Part shown: positions 58,022-64,000 of the stretch, one piece after another
Layout: the number at the start of each line of letters is the position of its first letter
Position numbering within the stretch: position 1 is the stretch's first letter
Assembly (NCBI RefSeq): GCF_042683745.1
Contig: NZ_JBHUJX010000022.1
Span: 1-64,000, forward strand
Direction of reading: 5' to 3'
Length of the DNA stretch: 64,000 bases
From: Pseudoneobacillus sp042683745
GTDB taxonomy: Bacteria; Bacillota; Bacilli; Bacillales; Cytobacillaceae
Translations under genes and position numbers: made by a program
Notes under the pieces: generated by a model
Databases searched by the model: none
What the model was told of the DNA's origin: nothing
The model's input: only the letters and a program-made list of their open reading frames with translations

Positions 58022-60540
58022 TTTACAATACATTTCATTTAGGCTGGAAGCAGACTTGGGCGAAAAGGAAAAGATCCCTATTTTCCTTCATTGGAGTGAC
58101 ATTTGCCGTCGCATTATTGATTGGTATTTATGTTTTAAAAGGACAAATGAATGAGGCATTAGACCGTCAAATTACAGACCTCTATGGAAAGACGGATATG
58201 ATGGTAGGTTACCGTTATGATAAAAAACTGTTAAGTGAAAAACAAGTAGAAGAAATTGAAGACGAAGCAAATGTTCTTGACTCGGGAAGAACGCTAGTGA
58301 ATCCCCATCAATATCTCGAGCAATATCAAGGGAAATCTACTGGGTTATTTTATTTTGGAGTAGACAATAGTCAGCTTGTGAAGTCTTTATACAAATTTAA
58401 TCAAGACTTAAAGGCAGGTGAAGCGGTTATTCCAGCAAATCTGGCTGAGACGCTTCAGGTTGGATTGGGTGATTTAGCAGAAATACCGTTTCATGGTGGT
58501 CGCACACAGACTTGGAAAGTAGCGGAAGTATTACCAGAAAATAATGGTGGAGCTGAAATCATATTTTTTCATTTGGAGTCCCTTCAAAAAGCTTTCGGAT
58601 TAGATCATCAATTTACAATGCTGCTGCTAGATTTACCAACTGGGGTGGATAAGTACGAAATCGCATCTTCATTGAAAACTTCAGTAGTATCAGATTTAGA
58701 TGTTGATTATTTGGATTCACTTGATGAGGCTAAACAAAATATTAACAACATGAAATTTTTGAGCTATGGGTTAGGTGTTTTGGTTCTGCTGGCAAGTTTG
58801 CTACTCGTTTTGAGTAATTATCATATATCATTACGGGAACGAGTACGCGAACTAGCTGTACTAAGAGCAATCGGATTTTCCCAAAGCAAATTATTAAAGG
58901 TTGCTGTTACCGAAACAATGATCATTCATACTGCAGGTGTGCTCATTGGGACGGTATTCGGATGCATACTGCCAATCGTCCTTAGAAAAATCCTATCTAA
59001 ATGGCTTAACGTTGAAATGATAAATGGTCAGCTTCATTTTTCCGGTATCGTTTTCATCGCAATTCTCTGTTGGCTTGTATTCTCTATTGTTGCTCTTATT
59101 CCGGCTTATCGTTCGACTAAAATTCTTCCGATTACAGCGATACGTCTGCTTGATTGGAACGATCATCATACGAAGCGATTTCCGTTCTCGGGAATTGGAT
59201 TTTCACTAATCGGAGTTGTCCTTTTCACTACTACTTCATTGATCAACGTTTCTAATGGTTACCAAGTTCTTTTTCAAGTCATAGGTGGAGTCGTACTTGT
59301 TCTAGGAATGTTCATGTGCACACCACAAATCATGAATATTTGTTTCAGCTGCTGTCGATATCTTTTGGAAAAAATATTTGGACCGGATGCACAAATTTCG
59401 GTTAAACAGGCTGTTGAACAACGCAGGCAAAGTGCCGTTACTGTAATGGTTATTGCCTTGTCAATCACTCTTGCATTTGCCGTTTTGTCTTTCATTTTCG
59501 CATTGAAATCAGAAATGGTCCGAAATATTGATCAAGAATACGTAGGAGATCTGATAGTAAAAAGCAATCGTTTGATGAGGTCATCGATTCCTTATGAGAT
59601 TGGAAAAGATATTGAAAAAATCAAAGGTATAGAATACGCCTTCCCAATCGGTACGAATCATTATGCTGGGTATTTAGAAAAAGAAGGTAATAGGCGGGAT
59701 ACAAGTTTTGTGATGGGAGATTTGGAGCAACTTTCGGAAAATGGCTTTATTCCAAAATTCTCAGTTGCCATAGAAAATGCTATTTTTCTTCCACGTCATG
59801 AAGCTGAAAAATGGAATCTTCAACTAGGAGATCAGATTCAACTAACACCAGACAGTTTTAGTGGGAAAGTTGGCACATTTATAGTTGCAGGAATAATTGA
59901 GAAGGTGCCAGGGTATGAAACAGACATCAAGGGTCATGAACCTTTACTCGTCGATTGGAATAATCCATTTTTTCGTGAATATTTAACGAAGAATAATGAG
60001 AATTCTGTCTATAAAGTCATTATAAAGACAGATGGATCCGAGCTATCTACAATAAAGGATGAACTAAGTTCGTTGGAAAGAAAGTATCCTGAAATGCGAA
60101 TCTCTGATAAACAAACAGCTTTAGCGGAAGTGAAAGAACAGCTAGGACAGCGAATGGTAATTTTTTGGTCAATCATTAGTATTATTCTATTCATCGGTAT
60201 GATGGGCATGATGAATACGATGAGTGCGATCATACATGGAAAACGTCGTGAATTCGCGATTCTGAGGGCAGTCTTTATTACACCTAAACGTTTAATGAAA
60301 ATCATCGCATTACAAAGTTTCCTATTCGTTATTGCAGCCATTTTCATTGGGCTCTTCACTGGTTTAATACTGTCCTATTCCTTTGTTACTGCCCTTGATG
60401 GTACAATGATGATACCATATCGGGAGTTACTTTTCGTAATAGTGATGATCTTATTTTTCATAAGTATCGTCGTATTACCTTTGGCAAAACGAGTTAGCAG
60501 CCGATCAGTAGCATCCGAGTTAAGTCAGACAATGGATTAA
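58018..60540 (+). CDS. large FtsX-domain ABC permease
   Basis: An 840-residue permease with two FtsX units. TM1 (about 20-40) is followed by an external MacB-PCD-like domain (about 45-235), then three TM helices (about 245-370) with LRERVRELAVLRAIGFSQSKL, the coupling loop. A second half repeats: two or three helices (about 390-500), a second external domain (about 505-700), and three C-terminal helices (about 715-830) with KRREFAILRAVFITPKRL. Such mechanotransmission ABC systems export lipoproteins or antibiotics or act on the cell wall. Confidence 0.92.
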   Translation: MIYNTFHLGWKQTWAKRKRSLFSFIGVTFAVALLIGIYVLKGQMNEALDRQITDLYGKTDMMVGYRYDKKLLSEKQVEEIEDEANVLDSGRTLVNPHQYLEQYQGKSTGLFYFGVDNSQLVKSLYKFNQDLKAGEAVIPANLAETLQVGLGDLAEIPFHGGRTQTWKVAEVLPENNGGAEIIFFHLESLQKAFGLDHQFTMLLLDLPTGVDKYEIASSLKTSVVSDLDVDYLDSLDEAKQNINNMKFLSYGLGVLVLLASLLLVLSNYHISLRERVRELAVLRAIGFSQSKLLKVAVTETMIIHTAGVLIGTVFGCILPIVLRKILSKWLNVEMINGQLHFSGIVFIAILCWLVFSIVALIPAYRSTKILPITAIRLLDWNDHHTKRFPFSGIGFSLIGVVLFTTTSLINVSNGYQVLFQVIGGVVLVLGMFMCTPQIMNICFSCCRYLLEKIFGPDAQISVKQAVEQRRQSAVTVMVIALSITLAFAVLSFIFALKSEMVRNIDQEYVGDLIVKSNRLMRSSIPYEIGKDIEKIKGIEYAFPIGTNHYAGYLEKEGNRRDTSFVMGDLEQLSENGFIPKFSVAIENAIFLPRHEAEKWNLQLGDQIQLTPDSFSGKVGTFIVAGIIEKVPGYETDIKGHEPLLVDWNNPFFREYLTKNNENSVYKVIIKTDGSELSTIKDELSSLERKYPEMRISDKQTALAEVKEQLGQRMVIFWSIISIILFIGMMGMMNTMSAIIHGKRREFAILRAVFITPKRLMKIIALQSFLFVIAAIFIGLFTGLILSYSFVTALDGTMMIPYRELLFVIVMILFFISIVVLPLAKRVSSRSVASELSQTMD

Positions 60541-60564
60541 TGTTTTGTGGAAGGGGAAAATTCT

Positions 60565-60978
60565 GTGTGGTTTCAAGTGGATCCAAGGTCAAACACGCCG
60601 TTATATCAGCAATTAATTGACGGCGTCAAGGAGGCAGTGGCCAAACAAATTCTTACCCCTGGTGAGAGGCTTCCGCCAGTTAGAGAAGTAGCTAGTCTAA
60701 TTGCGATTAATCCGAATACGATAGCCAAAGCTTATCAAGAGTTGGAGCGGGAAGGTATTATTGAAACCTTTCGTGGCCGAGGTACCTTTATCGCCGAAAG
60801 GCAAAACAATGCCATGAATTTGGATAAAGAAGTTGCATTACAAGACTTGATTGAAAAGTTACTAGTGGAAGCCTATTATTTAGAAATTGAGCAGGATGAA
60901 TTGCTTCAAATCATAGAAAAACAGGTGAAAAATTGGTATCGAATGGGGAGGGAAACTAAAAATGAATTTGGCAATTGA
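60565..60978 (+). CDS. GntR family regulator, YtrA subfamily
   Basis: A 137-residue regulator with a GntR winged HTH (about 5-75: DPRSNTPLYQQLIDGVKEAVAKQIL, GERLPPVREVASLIAINPNTIAKAYQELEREGIIETFRGRGTFIA) and only a short C-terminal helical tail, the mark of the YtrA subfamily, which controls ABC operons. GTG 60547 is in frame, but AAGGGGA at 60551-60557 fits GTG 60565. It lies mid-operon between two ABC sets and probably represses at the 57192-57234 palindrome. Confidence 0.93.
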   Translation: MWFQVDPRSNTPLYQQLIDGVKEAVAKQILTPGERLPPVREVASLIAINPNTIAKAYQELEREGIIETFRGRGTFIAERQNNAMNLDKEVALQDLIEKLLVEAYYLEIEQDELLQIIEKQVKNWYRMGRETKNEFGN

Positions 60979-61879
60979 AACGATAGGCCTTACGAAACAT
61001 TTTCATAAAGTAGAGGCGGTTCGTGACGTAAGTATTCAAGTGCCAGAAGGGTCTGTTTTTGGTTTACTTGGACCCAATGGTGCCGGGAAAAGTGCTTTAA
61101 TCAATATGTTAATGGGAATCTATCAACCTACTTCTGGGCAAGGTTATGTATTGGGGCAGTCGATTATCGATCCTTCTGGAAAAGCACGTGATCGAATTGG
61201 ATTTATCTCGTCTGGAATGTCAGCGATTGCCCCATCTTTTTCTGTTAAGGAAACGATCTTACTCTATTCAAAGCTATATTCCCAGTGGGATTGGAAGCGA
61301 AGTCAATTATTGATGGACACCTTTGGACTTCCAAAGAGTCGCTTAGTCAAGCATCTTTCCAAAGGGATGATGCTTCAGCTTTCATTACTGCTATGTCTTT
61401 CAATTAGACCGAAGTTGCTAATATTAGATGAGCCGACAGATGGGTTAGATCCTGTTATGAAGCAATTATTTATGCAGCTCATCATGCAGGAAGCTGCCTC
61501 TGGAGATTCCACGGTTTTATTCTCAACACATCAGAGTCAGGATCTTGAGAGAATGGCTGATTATGTTGCTATCATGAAGGAAGGGGCAATTTTATTACAG
61601 CAATCGATAGACGATATGAAACAGCATACAAAAAAAATTCAAGCCGTTTTTCCTGAAGAAATACCAGCAGCTTTAATAGATTCAAAGCTATTTTTACGTA
61701 CATACAAACAAGGGAAAATCTATACGTTTATTACGAATAATCAGCCCGAAAAAGCAATAGAATTCGTCCGTTCGGCAAATCCTCTCTTTTTAGAGGTATT
61801 GGATATTGACTTAGAAGAAATTGTTATCCAAACATTTAAAAAGGAGGGGTATGGTTTTGAACCATTGGTACTCGATTAA
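60962..61879 (+). CDS. ABC transporter ATP-binding protein (ABC-2 class)
   Basis: A 305-residue ATPase. Walker A is GPNGAGKS followed by A instead of the usual T (GKSAL). The signature is degenerate (HLSKGMMLQLSLLLCLS, no SGG), while Walker B LLILDEPTDGLDP and switch His (FSTHQSQD) are intact. It overlaps GntR by 17 bp; GGGGAGGG supports ATG 60962. It is YtrB/BcrA-like and pairs with the permease that follows. Confidence 0.92.
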   Translation: MNLAIETIGLTKHFHKVEAVRDVSIQVPEGSVFGLLGPNGAGKSALINMLMGIYQPTSGQGYVLGQSIIDPSGKARDRIGFISSGMSAIAPSFSVKETILLYSKLYSQWDWKRSQLLMDTFGLPKSRLVKHLSKGMMLQLSLLLCLSIRPKLLILDEPTDGLDPVMKQLFMQLIMQEAASGDSTVLFSTHQSQDLERMADYVAIMKEGAILLQQSIDDMKQHTKKIQAVFPEEIPAALIDSKLFLRTYKQGKIYTFITNNQPEKAIEFVRSANPLFLEVLDIDLEEIVIQTFKKEGYGFEPLVLD

Positions 61880-62870
61880 AGGACCATTATGGAGGGAGTG
61901 GCGAGTTAACAGACGTATCATCCTCCTATTCTTAGTAGTATTACATTTTGACATCCTATTTAATGTTCTTTTTCAACAGCTGTTTAAAGCAATTGCGTTA
62001 CTCTTTCGCTATCGATATGATATGGAGCCTTTCGACGAATGGCATCAAAATGTTTTAAATTTTTATACTGGACAAGGAAGCAATTATTCCAGTTTTATTG
62101 TAGTGGCAGTTATTGCCGCAATCGGGTTCGGAACTTTTCTCATAAGTAGGGATCGTTTAGGAGTTTTACCAGCCTATTGTGCGGTTCCCATTAGTCGATC
62201 GCAAATATTTTTGTCAAAATATGTAACAGGAATAGGGGCGATATTAGGCGGTGTGGCACTTTATTATGTGGTAACAGTCATTTTAGGACTCTTAACGGGT
62301 GCGGATTGGTCTTATACGGAGTTAACTTTTCGGTTTATTTTAATCATGTGTGTGCTGATAGGGATTTTTAGCTTGTGCATCCTGGCAGCAACTGTTACAG
62401 GTCATCCGCTTGCAAGTTCAATCGTTGCTACCGTACTGCTTCTTGCACCAAATTATCTTTCAAGTTGGACAAAGCTTATGATGGGGAAGAGTCTTTCCAA
62501 CTTAATGGATCATTTGAATTTATTTTATTATCTAAGTGATCGATTTCATTTAGAGACAGGATATTCATTGTTTCTTATTTGCGGTAGTATCCTTCTAATG
62601 AGTCTGATCACAATTTATCTATCACTTAACCTGTTCAGGCATAATCAAATGGAGATGAACGGTGAGGTATTCGTCCTGTCCAGTGGAATGGCTATGATTC
62701 GATGGATCGTTTCTATTTTTCTTGCACTTCAACTGACTGGAATGATACTACATGGATCTAGCTCATCATGGGGATTAATCCTGTTCATCGATATAATTCT
62801 AACGCTCATTCTGTGGTTTCTATTCCCAGGTGTTACGACTTTTATTAAAATTAAAATGAAAAAGGCATAG
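61857..62870 (+). CDS. ABC-2 type permease
   Basis: A membrane subunit of about 337 residues with roughly seven hydrophobic helices. FGTFLISRDRLGVLPAYCAVPISRSQIFLSKYVTG is the ABC-2 coupling region. The frame opens at 61821, but AAGGAGG at 61841-61847 leaves only three bases to ATG 61851 and nine to TTG 61857, so TTG 61857 is preferred. It overlaps the ATPase gene by 23 bp. It is the last gene of the palindrome-controlled operon, with a terminator 12 bp downstream. Confidence 0.9.
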   Translation: MNHWYSIKGPLWREWRVNRRIILLFLVVLHFDILFNVLFQQLFKAIALLFRYRYDMEPFDEWHQNVLNFYTGQGSNYSSFIVVAVIAAIGFGTFLISRDRLGVLPAYCAVPISRSQIFLSKYVTGIGAILGGVALYYVVTVILGLLTGADWSYTELTFRFILIMCVLIGIFSLCILAATVTGHPLASSIVATVLLLAPNYLSSWTKLMMGKSLSNLMDHLNLFYYLSDRFHLETGYSLFLICGSILLMSLITIYLSLNLFRHNQMEMNGEVFVLSSGMAMIRWIVSIFLALQLTGMILHGSSSSWGLILFIDIILTLILWFLFPGVTTFIKIKMKKA

Positions 62871-62881
62871 ATTTTTAGAAG

Positions 62882-62907
62882 CCTCTACACATTTGTAGAG
62901 GTTTTTG
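62882..62907 (+). terminator. terminator of the ABC/GntR operon
   Basis: CCTCTACA (62882-62889) pairs with TGTAGAGG (62894-62901) around CATT, followed by TTTTT. Confidence 0.92.
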
Positions 62908-62950
62908 GCTATATAATGTAAGGAAAAGTTAGTTGTAAGGAGTTATAAAA

Positions 62951-63439
62951 ATGGCACAAGGAAAAACAAATGCAATGAGAATATTGGACACGAAGAAAGT
63001 ATCCTATCAAATTCTTACATATGATAACAAAGATGGAAAAATTGATGGCGTCTCTGTAGCACAAAAAATCAATAAGGAACCAAGGCTTGTTTACAAAACA
63101 TTAGTAGCACAAGGGAGTAATAAAGAAATCTTTGTATTCATCATTCCAGTTGAATTGGAGCTTGATTTAAAAAAGGCAGCAAAAGCGGCTGGCGAAAAGA
63201 AAGTGGAAATGATTCCAGTAAAGGATATTCAAAAGTGGACAGGTTATATAAGAGGCGGTTGTTCACCAATTGGAATGAAAAAAGCATATGCAACATTTAT
63301 TGATGAAAGTGCGAGTGAGCTAGAAACGATTGTAGTGAGTGCGGGGAAAATCGGTCTTCAGCTTCAAATGGGCATTCAGGATTTACAAACCGTAACTGAT
63401 GCAAGTTTTGAGGAAATTACGAAGAGTATGAACGAATAA
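62951..63439 (+). CDS. ybaK: Cys-tRNA(Pro)/Cys-tRNA(Cys) deacylase YbaK
   Basis: A 162-residue YbaK/EbsC-family editing protein. TNAMRILDTKKVSYQILTYD is the N-terminal signature; RLVYKTLVAQG carries the catalytic Lys (about 46), and TGYIRGGCSPIGMKK the GxxP substrate loop. It hydrolyses cysteine wrongly attached to tRNA(Pro). ATG 62951 follows GTAAGGAGTTAT. It is monocistronic. Confidence 0.95.
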   Translation: MAQGKTNAMRILDTKKVSYQILTYDNKDGKIDGVSVAQKINKEPRLVYKTLVAQGSNKEIFVFIIPVELELDLKKAAKAAGEKKVEMIPVKDIQKWTGYIRGGCSPIGMKKAYATFIDESASELETIVVSAGKIGLQLQMGIQDLQTVTDASFEEITKSMNE

Positions 63440-63543
63440 GACAGTTTTGAACCAATGTTTCGAAAAAATAAAGGAGGAAACCAATAACGAGTAGGTGCCA
63501 AATGTGTCTGTAAAATCTAAAAAAATAAAAGGAGACTTAATGA

Positions 63544-63960
63544 ATGACAAAACAATTTTGGATCAATTTGCCGGTAAAAGATATGAAAAAAGCGATAGAG
63601 TTTTTTACAAAACTAGGATTTGCTATAAATACAAGACATGGTAATAGCGACCAAGCGCAATTAATTATCGGGGATAATAATGCTACAGTAATGCTATTTC
63701 CAGATGCTACGTTCGGAAATTTTACTCGAAATGAAATTGCCAATACTAAACTAGCTACGGAGGTATTACTGTCCATTGATGCTGAGAGCAGAGAAGAAGT
63801 CGATGAAATGGCAAAAAAAGTATTGAATGCCGGTGGGACAATATTTGCTGAGCCAGGAGAAAACCAAGGCTGGATGTATGGTTTCGGTTTTGCTGATTTA
63901 GACGGACATCGATGGAATATGTTGTATATGGATATGAGTAAGATGCCGAAGGAAGAATAG
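63544..63960 (+). CDS. VOC family protein
   Basis: A 138-residue glyoxalase-fold protein: QFWINLPVKDMKKAIEFFTKLGFAIN and a second module with GGTIFAEPGENQGWMYGFGFADLDGHRWNMLYMD, characteristic of the YdeR/PhnB-like 'extradiol dioxygenase' subgroup. AAAGGAG (about 63527-63534) is nine bases before ATG 63544. An overlapping ATG at 63540 is in another frame. The ligand is unknown. Confidence 0.88.
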   Translation: MTKQFWINLPVKDMKKAIEFFTKLGFAINTRHGNSDQAQLIIGDNNATVMLFPDATFGNFTRNEIANTKLATEVLLSIDAESREEVDEMAKKVLNAGGTIFAEPGENQGWMYGFGFADLDGHRWNMLYMDMSKMPKEE

Positions 63961-64000
63961 AAGCCATTTGTGTTAATAGTTAGAGCAATTGTTTTCTATA

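Noticed and set aside
63440..63543. small gene behind AAAGGAGGAAACC at about 63471
   Set aside because: A ribosome-site-like sequence is present, but no start codon with an open frame follows; probably a relic.

Overview
The window reads as chromosomal DNA of a low-GC Gram-positive endospore-former relative (Bacillaceae, Bacillus sensu lato). Reasons: strong AGGAGG-type ribosome sites, frequent TTG and GTG starts, A+T-rich intergenic DNA, T-tailed terminators, and family signatures typical of that group (RNase J, PepV, PepF, a DesR-like regulator, DUF2653, SelO, YtrA-type GntR, lysine and manganese riboswitches). The genus cannot be fixed from the sequence alone. No rRNA, tRNA, CRISPR array, transposase gene or phage gene was seen.

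Layout. 1-7.6 kb: a YitT-type membrane protein, small GNAT and VOC enzymes, a frameshifted metallophosphoesterase and full-length SelO. 7.7-11.5 kb: a two-component system followed by a two-gene ABC exporter whose promoter carries tandem 11-bp boxes. 11.7-19.3 kb: an HD-GYP phosphodiesterase, DinB and SRPBCC proteins with an ArsR repressor that appears to be translated from a leaderless mRNA, and a LysR/isochorismatase divergent pair. 19.4-31.1 kb: mostly minus-strand genes (esterase, RNase J, SNF2 helicase with SWIM finger, DUF805, glutaredoxin, PepV), then a DUF2653/membrane-protein pair. 31.15-31.88 kb: a gene-free stretch with two divergent riboswitches, manganese (yybP-ykoY class) to the left and lysine to the right; the latter controls a three-gene ABC importer.

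34.3-45.4 kb: a zinc-ribbon protein, an MhqO-like dioxygenase behind a probable MhqR-type operator, an MFS transporter, a SEC-C protein, a fatty acid desaturase next to a DesR-like regulator whose DNA-binding domain has collapsed, and a two-component system followed by an orphan ECF sigma factor. Three copies of an intergenic hairpin repeat family lie here, each with an AAAGARC loop closed by different but complementary stems. 45.4-52.6 kb: an auto-regulated hydrolase/TetR operon, a hydrolase/oxidoreductase pair, a HAD phosphatase, PepF and an exported coiled-coil protein. 52.8-56.5 kb: a third two-component system, a second exported coiled-coil protein and a diguanylate cyclase. 57.2-62.9 kb: a five-gene operon (ABC ATPase, giant FtsX-type permease, YtrA-type GntR regulator, second ATPase, second permease) behind a perfect 43-bp palindrome. 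The window ends with YbaK and a VOC protein.

Themes: envelope-stress sensing and export (three histidine kinases, two ABC export operons, one ECF sigma), c-di-GMP turnover (one cyclase, one phosphodiesterase), metal and amino-acid riboswitch control, and several families of intergenic repeats. The most unusual items are the structured repeat family, the complete manganese switch in front of an uncharacterised operon, the truncated DesR-like protein, the 43-bp palindrome, the leaderless ArsR gene and a 47-residue two-cysteine peptide gene.
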